A DNA stretch of 44,922 nucleotides, taken from contig JAFTFE010000037.1 in assembly GCA_017449765.1 (NCBI GenBank), positions 1 through 44,922 of the forward strand, read 5' to 3'. Source of the stretch: Lachnospiraceae bacterium (lineage in GTDB: Bacteria; Bacillota; Clostridia; Lachnospirales; Lachnospiraceae). Positions 1-11,000 of the stretch are shown one piece after another; position 1 is the first letter of the stretch; each line of letters starts with the position of its first letter. The position numbers and the translations under genes are program-made. The notes under the pieces were generated by a model. That model worked only from the letters and a program-made list of their open reading frames with translations. It did not search any database and was not told the origin of the DNA.

Positions 1-531
1 CCATATGGAATGCCGCCGCAGGGAATGCCGCCACAGGGAATGCCACCGCAGGGACAAGCGCCACAGGGAATGCCACCACAGGGAGTGCGCCCGAACAATG
101 TACCGCCAATGATGGGACAGACGCCGCAGGGACAGGCGCCACAGGGAATGCCACCACAGGGAGTGCGTCTGAACAATGTACCGCCAATGATGGGACAGGC
201 ACCGCAGGGACAAGCGCCGCAGGGAATGCCACCGCAGGGAGTGCGCTCGAACAATGTACCGCCAATGATGGGACAGGCACCGCAGGGACAGGCACCGCAG
301 GGACAAGCACCACAGGGAATGCCGCCGCAGGGAGTGCGCCCGAACAATGTACCGCCAATGATGGGACAGGCGCCGCAAGGACAAGCGCCACAGGGAATGC
401 CACCGCAGGGAATGCGTCCAAACAATGTACCGCCAATTATGGGACAGGCACCGCAGGGACAAGCACCACAGGGAATGCCGCCACAGGGAGTGCGTCCGAA
501 CAATGTACCACCAATGATGGGACAGGCGCTG
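1..531 (+). repeat. In-frame GQAPQG/MPPQG repeat tract
   Basis: Six copies of a (V/M)R-x-NNVPP-(M/I)-MGQ block are separated by variable numbers of 5- to 6-residue APQGQ or MPPQG units. Copy number differs between blocks (one has an extra GQAPQ unit), which suggests slippage or recombination. The tract is coding, and its full extent upstream is not visible. Confidence 0.9.
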
Positions 532-1203
532 CAATCAAATATTAATCAGAATATAACGACACAGTCTGAGATAAAAGATGAACTCAAAGCTGAGATAGAA
601 GATAAATTAGAGGTTAAGGAAGGAGATTCAAAACCGATAGAGACACCTGAGACCAAACCGGAAGAAACAAAACCACAAGATGTACCTACATCGGTATCTA
701 TGGCTGATTTAAAGCAGGATGAGCCTGTTCCGAGTCCTGTACAGCCGGTACCAACACCGGTACAGCCGGTACCAACACCGGTACAGCCAACACCGATGCA
801 GCCAACACCGGCACCAACACCAATGCAGCCGACACCGATACCTACATCTCCATCTGCTCCTACTATGATGGGAGGTCTTGCAGGACAGCTTGGTGAGAAA
901 CCTATACCTCATTTGGTAAGGAAAAAGACCGGTGAGGTAATTAATATTACAAAACCGGAATTTACCATAGGTAAGTCTCAGTCGAATGCAGATTATACAA
1001 TAGAAGAAAATCCTGCCATAAGCAGAGTGCATTGTATTATTGTGCAGAAGAATGGTGTAAATTACATAAAGGATAATAATTCAACCAATCACACATATAT
1101 TAATGACGAGGAGCTTGAACCACAGAAAGAAGTATTGCTTAAGCACAAGACTGTTATAAAAATGGGTGATGAAGAATTCACATTTTTACTTAGGAAAGAA
1201 TAA
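1..1203 (+). CDS. FHA-domain protein with long Pro/Gln/Gly repeats (5' end outside window)
   Basis: The reading frame is open from base 1 (Pro-Tyr-Gly before the first Met), so the true N-terminus lies upstream. The visible 400 residues have three parts: a low-complexity region of MPPQG/GQAPQG repeats (to about base 530), an acidic and Pro-Thr-rich linker with VPTPVQP-type repeats, and a C-terminal forkhead-associated domain over roughly the last 95 residues. FHA hallmarks are visible: FTIGK, then SRVHC, then NNSTNHTYIN, which supply the Gly, Ser-Arg-x-x-His and Asn contacts that read phosphothreonine. There is no membrane segment in the visible part. It lies 24 bases ahead of the PP2C gene and shares its direction with the kinase, so it is probably the phospho-reader of that pathway. 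FHA assignment is firm; the binding partner is inferred. Confidence 0.88.
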   Translation, partial: PYGMPPQGMPPQGMPPQGQAPQGMPPQGVRPNNVPPMMGQTPQGQAPQGMPPQGVRLNNVPPMMGQAPQGQAPQGMPPQGVRSNNVPPMMGQAPQGQAPQGQAPQGMPPQGVRPNNVPPMMGQAPQGQAPQGMPPQGMRPNNVPPIMGQAPQGQAPQGMPPQGVRPNNVPPMMGQALQSNINQNITTQSEIKDELKAEIEDKLEVKEGDSKPIETPETKPEETKPQDVPTSVSMADLKQDEPVPSPVQPVPTPVQPVPTPVQPTPMQPTPAPTPMQPTPIPTSPSAPTMMGGLAGQLGEKPIPHLVRKKTGEVINITKPEFTIGKSQSNADYTIEENPAISRVHCIIVQKNGVNYIKDNNSTNHTYINDEELEPQKEVLLKHKTVIKMGDEEFTFLLRKE

Positions 1204-1227
1204 AGATATTCAGGATAGGAGAAAAGT

Positions 1228-2004
1228 ATGAGGTACATAGCAGCTTATCATACTGATGTTGGATTAACCAAGAAGACCAATCAGGATTCACTTGGGATAA
1301 AGGTAGTTGAGACAAAATACGGTCAGGCAGCATTCGGCATAGTCTGTGACGGTATGGGTGGATTAGCTAAGGGTGAGCTTGCCAGCAAAGAGGTTATACT
1401 TGCTTTTTTAAACTGGTTCGACAGAGTATTTATAGAAGATGTGAAAAATGACGACTTTAGCGAACTTAAACTCAATGGGCAATGGGACAATATAATTCAG
1501 AATCAGAACAGAAGATTGGGTGAGTACGGAAAAGAACATCATTTTCAACTTGGAACAACAGTGTCAGCTATATTGATGTTTCAAGACAAATATTATATCG
1601 TACATGTCGGAGACAGCCGTATATATCAGTTGACGGGCAATAATGTATATCTGCTTACCAATGATCAGACCTTTATTGCAAGAGAAATCGCTGCAGGAAG
1701 AATGACACCTGAACAGGCAAAGACGGATCCAAGAAGGAGTGTTTTGCTTCAATGCGTAGGGGCATCAGATATTGTAAAACCTGATTTTGCGAGTGGAACT
1801 ATAATGTCTGATACAATCTATATGATATGCTCAGATGGTTTCAGACATCAGATTACGGAAGATGAAATGTTACAGAAGATAGGACCTATGAATGCTGTCG
1901 ATGAGAAAAAGATGAGGCAGGGGTGTGTATTCCTGACTGAATTAGTTAAGAAGAGACAGGAGTCGGATAATATAACAGTGGGACTTTTGAAGACTGTACA
2001 ATAA
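1228..2004 (+). CDS. PP2C-family Ser/Thr protein phosphatase
   Basis: A 258-residue soluble PP2C (PPM) phosphatase, the length expected for a bare catalytic domain. The metal-binding and catalytic motifs appear in order: NQDS near residue 20, CDGMGG at 40-45, GTTV with the VHVGDSR strand near 110-130, a SDGF motif, and the terminal ESDNIT Asp-Asn pair. It removes phosphate from Ser/Thr residues with two Mn/Mg ions and very likely opposes the kinase encoded 28 bases downstream. A good ribosome site (AGGAG) precedes the ATG. Nothing is missing, so it should be active. The adjacent FHA and kinase genes support a single phospho-signalling operon. Confidence 0.94.
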   Translation: MRYIAAYHTDVGLTKKTNQDSLGIKVVETKYGQAAFGIVCDGMGGLAKGELASKEVILAFLNWFDRVFIEDVKNDDFSELKLNGQWDNIIQNQNRRLGEYGKEHHFQLGTTVSAILMFQDKYYIVHVGDSRIYQLTGNNVYLLTNDQTFIAREIAAGRMTPEQAKTDPRRSVLLQCVGASDIVKPDFASGTIMSDTIYMICSDGFRHQITEDEMLQKIGPMNAVDEKKMRQGCVFLTELVKKRQESDNITVGLLKTVQ

Positions 2005-2032
2005 GCAGGTAAAGTTATGGGAAGGAATTGTA

Positions 2033-4228
2033 ATGACTAAGGAAGGAACCGTACTTGATGGGAAATACGAGATATGGAAGGAAGTCGGACGGGGAGGAAT
2101 GTCTATAGTTTATCTCGCCAGAGATAATCGACTTAATAAGCAATGGGCTGTCAAAGAAATAAAAAATGATGGTTCAAAATCCTCTAAGACACTTTTAAAA
2201 GGACTTGAGAGAGAGGCTAACATATTAAAAAATGTTGACCACCCCGTATTACCTCGTATAGTAGATATTATTAATCAAAGAGGAACTATCTATGTAGTTA
2301 TGGACTTCATAGAGGGCGAGACGATAAGCGACAGGCTAAAGAAGGAAGGTGCACAACCCCAGGATCTGGTGGTTGAATGGGGCATACAGCTTGCCGGTGC
2401 TTTAGATTACCTTCACAATATGAATCCGCCTGTTATCTATCGTGATATGAAGCCTTCGAATGTTATGATTAAGCCGGAAGGCGGAGTGAAGCTTATAGAT
2501 TTTGGTACGGCCAAGGAATATGATGTCGAGAATAACGCTGATACAACTGCGCTCGGAACCAGAGGATATGCTGCGCCTGAGCAGTTTGGCGACAAACAGG
2601 GACGTGGAATATATAACACCGATGCAAGAACGGATATATATAACCTTGGTGCAACTCTCTACCATATAGTCACGGGAAGTAATCCTTGTGATCCGCCTTA
2701 TGGTGTGCACCCAATCAGGGAAATGAATCCTTCATTATCATCCGGCCTTGAGAAGATACTTCTTAAATGTACCGAGGATGATCCGGCCAAAAGATATCAG
2801 AATTGTTCTGAGTTAATATATGATTTGGAACATTACACAGAATTAGATGACTCGTATAAGAAAAAGAATAAGAGAAAACTTGCTGCATTTATTACAACGA
2901 CGGTTTTGACTGTTGCGGCGGGAATTACTGCTTATATCGGATATTCCGGTCTTCAGAGTATAAAACTTAATAATTATAATACATATATAGAAGAAGGTAA
3001 CGAAGAACTCTCGGGTGAAAATAAAAACTATGCAGAAGCAGCTAAGATATATCGTGAAGCTTTTGAATTGGACGGAAGGTCGGCAGAGGCTTATGTAAAA
3101 TACATACAGACGTATATTGATGCTTCTCATGAATTGAGAGAAGACGGATCTACACCGCTTAAATTAGAAGATGGATTAAATGTAATAGCCAACAGGATAA
3201 AAGAAGGTTATGCCGGTGTTGATAAGAATGATGAAGTCTTATATAAGATGGGCATAACATATTTTGATGAGCTTAAAGATTATAAGACTGCCAATAAGTA
3301 TTTTAAGATGGTTGATGAAGACGACAAGGATTATGGAAAATTAGTATATTACTATGAAGCTGTATCGGATTATCTGTCGAGTACAAGTATAAACGAAGAT
3401 GAATTGATAGAAAAGATAGATGATTTTGCCAAGTATAATCAGACCGGATTCACCAATCAGAATGAGGACAAATTCATTAACTATAAGACAATCGGCCAGG
3501 TATATGCGACATATATAACATCTGATGGTGTTGCAGAAAAGGCAGAAGAGATAATGACTCAGGCGATGAGTGATCTTGAAGAATGCGATAGTTCCGGAAC
3601 AGAAATAGATGTAAATGATTACTATTATATATATAATGATAATCTTATTGTTATATATGAACAGCTTGCGAAAACGGCAGAAAGCGATTTGGAAAAACAT
3701 TCAAATTATGAGATGGTTATAACCTATTGTGAGGATTATCTTCTTATATTAGATATAAAGGTAGAAGAAAATGGGGAAATGACCTATGGCGGAACGAGTG
3801 ATAATGTATTCAATACAAGCTACTATAATAAAATGATGAAGATAGCATATTGTTATGAAGAGCTTGGTGAGTATGATAACGCAACAGCCACATATAAGAA
3901 ATTAGAGTCCGTATTTGGAACCAATAATGTACTTAGCAATAAGATTTATGCGGAACATTTGGATTACATATATTCTTATTGTGAGGATAAAAATCAGGAT
4001 CCGGCTAATTGGTCATCGGTCTGTCCGGGCGAATTGGCAGATTTACTTGAAGTCTATGAAGAAGGTTCCAAAGTTCCTTCTATAGACAGTAACAAGACTT
4101 GGAAGAAACGAAATGAAACGGTGGCTGCACTTGCAAGCGGAAGTATGAACATTCAGGATGAAACGTCAGATGAGGATACGGAAGCAGAGTCGGACATTGA
4201 AGAAACAAGTGAAGAGATTGGAGAGTGA
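2033..4228 (+). CDS. Membrane Ser/Thr protein kinase with C-terminal TPR-like region
   Basis: A 731-residue Hanks-type kinase. Residues 1-265 are the kinase domain: Gly loop GRGGMS at 19-24, ATP lysine K41 in WAVKEI, catalytic loop YRDMKPSN with D138, IDFG with D156, a candidate activation-loop pair T171-T172, and AAPEQF. A Lys-rich stretch (about 276-282) precedes one membrane helix (about 284-304). The rest, about 425 residues, is helical and TPR-like (YAEAAKIYREAFELDG and similar repeats) and should face outside the cell, ending in an acidic tail. PASTA repeats, the usual outer part of Firmicutes kinases, are absent. The frame ends 5 bases before the next gene, so the genes are tightly coupled. 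Kinase activity is well supported; the outside ligand is unknown. Confidence 0.94.
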   Translation: MTKEGTVLDGKYEIWKEVGRGGMSIVYLARDNRLNKQWAVKEIKNDGSKSSKTLLKGLEREANILKNVDHPVLPRIVDIINQRGTIYVVMDFIEGETISDRLKKEGAQPQDLVVEWGIQLAGALDYLHNMNPPVIYRDMKPSNVMIKPEGGVKLIDFGTAKEYDVENNADTTALGTRGYAAPEQFGDKQGRGIYNTDARTDIYNLGATLYHIVTGSNPCDPPYGVHPIREMNPSLSSGLEKILLKCTEDDPAKRYQNCSELIYDLEHYTELDDSYKKKNKRKLAAFITTTVLTVAAGITAYIGYSGLQSIKLNNYNTYIEEGNEELSGENKNYAEAAKIYREAFELDGRSAEAYVKYIQTYIDASHELREDGSTPLKLEDGLNVIANRIKEGYAGVDKNDEVLYKMGITYFDELKDYKTANKYFKMVDEDDKDYGKLVYYYEAVSDYLSSTSINEDELIEKIDDFAKYNQTGFTNQNEDKFINYKTIGQVYATYITSDGVAEKAEEIMTQAMSDLEECDSSGTEIDVNDYYYIYNDNLIVIYEQLAKTAESDLEKHSNYEMVITYCEDYLLILDIKVEENGEMTYGGTSDNVFNTSYYNKMMKIAYCYEELGEYDNATATYKKLESVFGTNNVLSNKIYAEHLDYIYSYCEDKNQDPANWSSVCPGELADLLEVYEEGSKVPSIDSNKTWKKRNETVAALASGSMNIQDETSDEDTEAESDIEETSEEIGE

Positions 4229-4233
4229 TTGCT

Positions 4234-5022
4234 ATGGAAAATATTTATCAAATATGTTTTTATGGCGGTCTGATACTCGCCATAATCCTGCTTATTGTAT
4301 CAATTATATTATTTGTTGTATTCAAGATACCGAAGGTAATAGGAGATCTGACAGGCAGAACTGCTAAGAGAGAGATTGAGCAGAAGAAAAAAGGAAGAAA
4401 AAATACTCCAAGTGAAGTCTCCAGAGCAGAGCAGAATAAGTATTATAATCAGAGTTCCGGTAAGATAAAAATACGAGAATCAGCTACAAATGATGAGATA
4501 GATAAGGACCCTGTAAAATCTAATGTTATAGCCCCGGAACGTGAGACAGACATATTACGACCGGAAGATTTGGATGAGGATGCTACAGCAGTCTTGGATT
4601 CTGTTGACAATGAAGAAGAAACGATGGTTTTGGAATCGTCTGATGAAGAAGAAACCGACGTACTCACACAAGGCGGAGTCGGAGATGACAGCCCAACCGA
4701 TGTACTCACACAGGGTGGAGTCGGAGATGACAGCCCAACTGACGTACTCACACAGGGCGGAGTCGGAGATGACTCGCCAACCGATGTACTTACACAGGGT
4801 GGAGTAGGAGATGACAGCCCGACCGATGTACTCATACAGGGTGGAGTAGGAGATGACAGCCCGACCGATGTACTCACATCGGATGAGGATGAGGAAACAA
4901 CCATATTATCGGCAGAAAGCGAAAAAGAGACAACAATACTTTCCACTGATAATAATATAAGCACAGAGGATAAAGATTACGTATACAATATCGTGATAAT
5001 AAATACAGATGAAAGCTTATAG
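4234..5022 (+). CDS. One-pass membrane protein with eleven T-x-(V/I)-L motifs
   Basis: A 262-residue protein. The ATG at 4234 is chosen because GGAGAG lies 8 bases upstream; a GTG at 4225 would sit inside that site. One membrane helix spans about residues 11-30, followed by a basic cytoplasmic-type stretch (KREIEQKKKGRK). The rest is acidic and disordered. Threonines 105, 118, 130, 141, 155, 169, 183, 197, 211, 222 and 233 each lie in T-x-(V/I)-L, mostly after an acidic residue. Six of these come from a 14-residue unit, TDVLTQGGVGDDSP. Bacterial FHA domains often prefer phosphothreonine with a hydrophobic residue at +3, so these look like kinase targets and FHA docking sites. That role is inferred; no enzymatic domain is present. 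It follows the kinase gene directly. Confidence 0.85.
   Translation: MENIYQICFYGGLILAIILLIVSIILFVVFKIPKVIGDLTGRTAKREIEQKKKGRKNTPSEVSRAEQNKYYNQSSGKIKIRESATNDEIDKDPVKSNVIAPERETDILRPEDLDEDATAVLDSVDNEEETMVLESSDEEETDVLTQGGVGDDSPTDVLTQGGVGDDSPTDVLTQGGVGDDSPTDVLTQGGVGDDSPTDVLIQGGVGDDSPTDVLTSDEDEETTILSAESEKETTILSTDNNISTEDKDYVYNIVIINTDESL
4654..4875 (+). repeat. 42-bp in-frame tandem repeat (TDVLTQGGVGDDSP)
   Basis: Five 42-base units plus a sixth TDVL start, nearly identical in protein but with synonymous differences between copies. The one amino-acid change is Thr to Ile after TDVL in the fifth unit. Each unit carries one candidate phosphothreonine. Confidence 0.93.
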
Positions 5023-5060
5023 AAAATAAAATAACACGGATTAAGGAAGGAGAAGGTAGA

Positions 5061-8000
5061 ATGGAAAAACTTTGGAATAATTCAAGCAAGTTGTACAAAG
5101 TAATAGCAATTGTTCTTACTCTTATTATGGTTGTTACTCCGCTTTATATACATTTTAATAAGAGGTATGATGCGAAGGCGGCTGCACCAATTTCATTATG
5201 TGCTGTTTATCAATATGATGATGGCGGTGTACCAACATGGGCTATATTAGAGGATGAGATAGCAAAATCAGACAATAGTGTGCAATATGGTATCTGGGTT
5301 GATGATTTTTCAGATGGGATTACAAAAATTTATTATACTACAAACGGATCAGATGAACAATATTTAGATATTTCATCAACTACACAAAATGTAATAGAAG
5401 TAGCGGCAGAAGCTGATACATCGAATTATAAGGTTACAAAATATGATGATGGAGAAGGAATACATATTCTAGATGAAGCAATTCCTTTTCCTAAGCTTAT
5501 CAGGGACAATAACCCTATTTTAGGTTTAAGTGTAGCAGCTACTGTTAACGGAACAGATTTTGCCGGAAATGTTATAAACTGCAAATCAGGTGATGTGCTT
5601 GAGATTACCATAACTACAGGTTATGATTTGACAGGACTAAATATATTTGGAACAAATGTTACTGATCTTCCTGATACATATGAGGGCGGAAATTATGATA
5701 CAGACTACGTAAGAACATATAGATATACATATACGTTTAGTGGTTCTTCTAATGAAGTGTATACAAATAAAGATATTATAGCATATGATACTAAAAATCC
5801 ATCAGGTGTGACTATATCATGCAGCAGTCTTATATATGATATAAACAAACCTGTGATAACAGAAGATATTACTCCTCCGGCTACAGGATATACTTCCGGA
5901 GAAACATATACAAATTATACCTACAAATATAAAATAACATCCGGAGTGGATGATATTTCCCAAGAGTCGGAGCTTGAAGAAGCATATTATGTTATAAGCG
6001 GGGCTAAAGAAGTAACGGATAATGGCAGAGTTGATTTAAATGTACCGTCAGGTGCCAAAGAGTTTACAGGTAATATTCCGGTTCCTGTTTCAAAGACTAA
6101 CAGTGGAACAACTATTGAATTTCATGCAAAAGATAAGGCGGGGAATGAAAATACAAAAAGTATAAAAATAATTATAGATGATACTCCTCCGACTAATCCG
6201 GAAGTTAAGTATTTAAGAGGCGGAGATGAAATCTCTGCACATTCGGGTACATATTATCTAAAACCAGACGATACAATAAAAATCACCACAAGTGATAATT
6301 TCAACTTGAAAGAATTTAAAATTTACGATGGGACTACTTATAATGAAAATGATGTGCTTTGGAACAATGATAATATAAATGACACATTAGAAGAATATTC
6401 CGCTCGTCTGTATGAATTGTATAATAAAGCTACAGCGGCAGATTTATCTGATGGAAGTTATAATCTGGGAATTCGTGCATATGATTGGGCGAAAAACGGT
6501 CCGAACTATAGCTATAGTGATAGCCCTGCATCCTTTACCATAGATGGTACTGATCCACAGCAAGATGGTGATGTTGAACTTTGGTATATGGAAACCGGTA
6601 TTTTGCATCAGGTCACATCGGATATGTTGGACTCCGGTAATGTTTTTTGCTATAATTCACAAAAATATGGTGGTTTGGAATATAGGGTTAAAATAGATGA
6701 GACAAATTTTAATGCCAATACGGATATATATTTAAAGAGTAGCAACAATTCTGATAGTATAACCGGTTTTTATTCTGATGGTGGATATTATAATCATTCT
6801 ATACCTGTTGCAAATGCAACTTTGCAGCCTGTCGGCGAAGCTGTTGAATACACAATATATGTGGTAGATTATGCCGGCAATGATTTGACAATAACCGGAT
6901 TACCTAAGATATGCGTGGTAGATACGGATATAAGATTCTCTGATTTGAGTTTGAAAGATTCCGATGGACATTCTATTGCAACTGATGAGGAAAGTCTTGC
7001 AAGTATAAGTCAGTATTCAAATAAAGTTTATACTTTATCGGTAACGGTAAAATCAGGATTTGAATTGTCAACCATAAGTTTAAAATATGATGATACCTAT
7101 ACAAAAACATTAACAGAAGGTACTGACTTTAATGACAGTACGGAGGAATATACTAATCTTTATTATGCTGAGGTGGAATTTAAGATTCCTGCTGAGGAAT
7201 TAGGCGAGCTTGCAAATAAGAGATTTAACGGTATGCAGTTATATGCAGAAGATACTAGCGGAGAACATATGAGTGTAGACATTCCACTACGTATGTATGA
7301 TTCAACCAAGCCAATAGTTAGAAAAACAGATGAGACAAAGATAACAACAGATACTATTTGGCATCAATCGGTTAACTTGTCTTTTGCCATATTATCAGGT
7401 ACTGAGGGGGAAAATGAATCACCACTTGATACAGCAGGTTATACCATCTCAGGTTCAAATGATAATGATAGTAAGACTTATACCCCATCCGGACCTAAGA
7501 TTACAGATACAGTATCCATCCCTGAATCTAATAGTATAAATGGTACAGTCATTAGATTTAATGCAACGGATAAAGCGACGAATATTATGTCAGGAATGAC
7601 GGATGATCCTATTTCCTTCACCTTCAAGGTTGATGCTACCAAGCCTGTCATCAATTCCTTGACAGCAGCGGGAAATGCCGCAAATGCATTACCTTTGTCC
7701 GGTGATCCTGAGATTGCGATGAATATCAGTGATAACCTCACTTTAGACACTGCTGAATTTAGTATAACTCTTCCTGATGGTACAGTTAAGGTTTATAGCT
7801 GTAGTGGTGTAACAGGAGAGCAGCAGAATATATCGGTTGTAAAAAGTTATACGCTTTCCCGGATTCTTGGCTCAAATCCTGCTGATGGTCAGTATAAGAT
7901 TAAGCTTACCGTAAATGATAAAGCCCATAATCCTGCATCAAAAGAAATAACATTTGTATTGGATAATACACTGCCGGTATTTACTGCGGATATTGTAAGC

Positions 8001-11000
8001 GGTACATCAGGCAAGAATAACGGATTTTATAATACTGCTGTTAAGGTTAAGCTTACTGTGAAAGATGCCAACTTTAACGCTGATAAGATAAGTGTTACTG
8101 ACAATGGCTCTGAGGTAGCTCTCGATGGCGATTGGACTTTAGATAACGATGTTTATACAGCTACGGTTACAGTTGATAAGGACGCCGAGGGCTCGCACAA
8201 CATTAAGATAAGCGGTTCCGACAATGCAGGAGTTGAAGGTGTATCTAAGAATGTTTCTTTTACTGTTGATAAGACGATTCCTGAGGTTTCACTGAGTGTA
8301 AACGGAAGTACATACACTGAGGATATGGGCGTTAAATTATTCACTGATACGGTAGTTGTTAAAGCTTATGTAAGTGATACCAATGAAGATTTGGAAGATT
8401 TAAGAATAAAGGTAACCAAGACTGTGCCGGGACAGCAGGCTGTTACTTATGAATATACAGCTACATCAGAGAGAGAGTTTACTTATACTGATGAAGCTGA
8501 TTATACCATTAACTTTATTGCGGTAGATAAGGCTAATAATCAAAGCGATGTAAGAACGGTGAGATTCAAGATAGATAAAACTTTACCGGTATTTGATGCT
8601 TCGATTATAAGTGGTACATCCTCAAAGAATAATGGATATTATAATACTGCCGTTAAGGTTAAACTTACGGTAAACGAAGAAAATTTCAGTGCAGATAATA
8701 TCATTGTTACTGATAATGGCACGGAAATAACTGTTGATGATGGATGGTCGAAAGAGGACGGAGTATATGCAGCGACAGTTACTGTTGCTGATACTGCTGA
8801 AGGTATTCATAATATAAAAATCAGTGGAGTGGATATTGCAGGACTTGAAGGAGTTTCTAAGAAAATATCATTTACCATTGATAAGACAGTACCTGAAGTT
8901 GAACTTACCGTAAATGGAAGTATATACCTTGAGAATATGGGAGTTCAGTATGAGAGCGGAACTGTTACTGTCAAGGCGGCTGTTAAAGATACTAATGAGG
9001 ATTCGGAAGATTTGAGAATTCAGGTTATAAAGACTGTACCGGGACAGAAGACAACTTCTACTGAATATATTTCGACTGCATTCAGGGAATTTACATATAC
9101 TGATGAAGCAGATTATACTATTAATTTTATAGCAGTAGATAAAGCCGGTAATTCAAGTGTGGTAAGAACTGCAAGATTCAATATAGATAACACAGCTCCG
9201 GCACTTGAAGCTGATATTGTCAATGGCACATCTGTAAAGAATAATGGTTTTTATAACTCGGCAGTACAGGTTAGACTTTCGGTAAAGGAAGATAACTTTA
9301 ATGCAGATGAAATGGTCGTTACGGATAATGGTAGTGAGATTGCACTTGATGGCGGCTGGACATTAAAAGACGGCATACGTACAGCTACAGTTACAATTCC
9401 GGAAACCTCCGAAGGTACTCATAATATTAGAATAAGCGGAGTTGATAAAGCAGGTGTAAAGGGTGTTTCCAATGATGCTTCATTTACTATTGATAAGACA
9501 ATCCCTGAGGTGGAATTAAGTTTAGACGAAAATCCATATAATGAGAGCATGGGAGTTCAATACAGGCATGGTAATGTTGTCATCAGGGCATCTGTAAAGG
9601 ATACAAACGAGGATGCAGGAGACTTAAGAGTACAGGTTATAAAGACTGTACCGGGACAGGAGACAACGATTTCCGAATACTATCCTACATCTGACAGAGA
9701 ATTTATTTATACTGATGAGGCAGAGTATGCAATTAATTTTGTAGCTGTGGATAAAGCAAATAATCAAAGTGTGGTTAGAACTGTAAGATTTATTATAGAT
9801 ACAACAGCACCTGAACTTGATATCAATTTAATTGCGGGTACATCCGGCAAACAAAATAACTGTTATAATTCAGATGTTGTTGTAAGACTTACGTGTGTAG
9901 ATAATAATTTGAATCCTGACTCGTTATTTGTTACCGATAATAACTATCCGATAAATGTTAATTGGACAGCTGATGGTTCAAGCTATTATGCGGACGTTAC
10001 ATTTTCATCTGAAGGTGAGCATACTGTCGTGGTTAGTGCGTCAGATAAATCGGGAACATCGGGAGCTGCAAAGCAGATACAGTTTATAATTGATAAGACG
10101 GCACCAACTGTTGCACTCCTGTTAAATGGAGGAACTATTTATAATGAGAGTATGGGAACTCTTAATCTGACCGGACCGGCTAATATAAATATATCTGTAA
10201 CAGATAATAATGATGATCTTGAAGATTTGAGAGTTCAGGTAATTAAAACTGTACCGGATTCAGAGACAATAACTACAGAATATATGCCGACTTCAAATAG
10301 ATTATTAAGTTTTTCGGATGAGGCGGATTATGTCATTAACTTATATGCAGTTGACCGGGCTAATAATCAAAGTGTTATAAGGACAATAAGTTTTCGTATT
10401 GATACAACTGCACCGACACTTACCATTTCAGGAGCCGATGGAGGAACATCTTCAAATGCGGTATCGGTAGGTTTCAACATTACTGAAAGCTTCTGGCAGG
10501 ATGCAACAGGTACTGTAACTATTTACAGAAAGGCAGGAGACGGTCAGGAGGAAGCGCTTTATAAGACTCTTACCATAACGCCTAATCAAAGAGTGTTTAC
10601 TCTGTCGGAGCTTCTCTCCGATACAGGTGTGTATAGATTTGAATTCGAAGCAAGAGACAGAGTCGGACATACTACAAAGACGGAACAATCTATTACGGTT
10701 GATAGAAATAAACCTGAGATAAAACTTACAGGTGTAAATAATTATGATGTCACGGATGGATTTGTAAATGTATCGGTTACTGTATCGGATGAGTTCTTCT
10801 CAAGTAAGACTGTATCTGCAACGGGAACTGTCATAAGGCCTGATGGAACGAAAAATGCAGTAAGATTTTCTCCGTTCCTTGCATCAGGTAATCCTACAAC
10901 CATTGAGCAGACTTTCTCTGAGGATGGTATATATGACATCACAATCCTGTCAAGAGATATAGCAGGTAATGAGTCTTCTTACAGCGTTCATTTTACTATA

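Noticed and set aside
4654-4875. Regularly spaced 42-bp repeats that could be taken for a CRISPR array
   Set aside because: Units are directly adjacent with no spacers, keep the reading frame, and differ mostly at synonymous positions. They encode the TDVL repeats.
4449-4964. 171-codon Ser/Val-rich minus-strand frame
   Set aside because: It mirrors the repeats of the TxVL protein, whose composition keeps the opposite strand open. No start signals.
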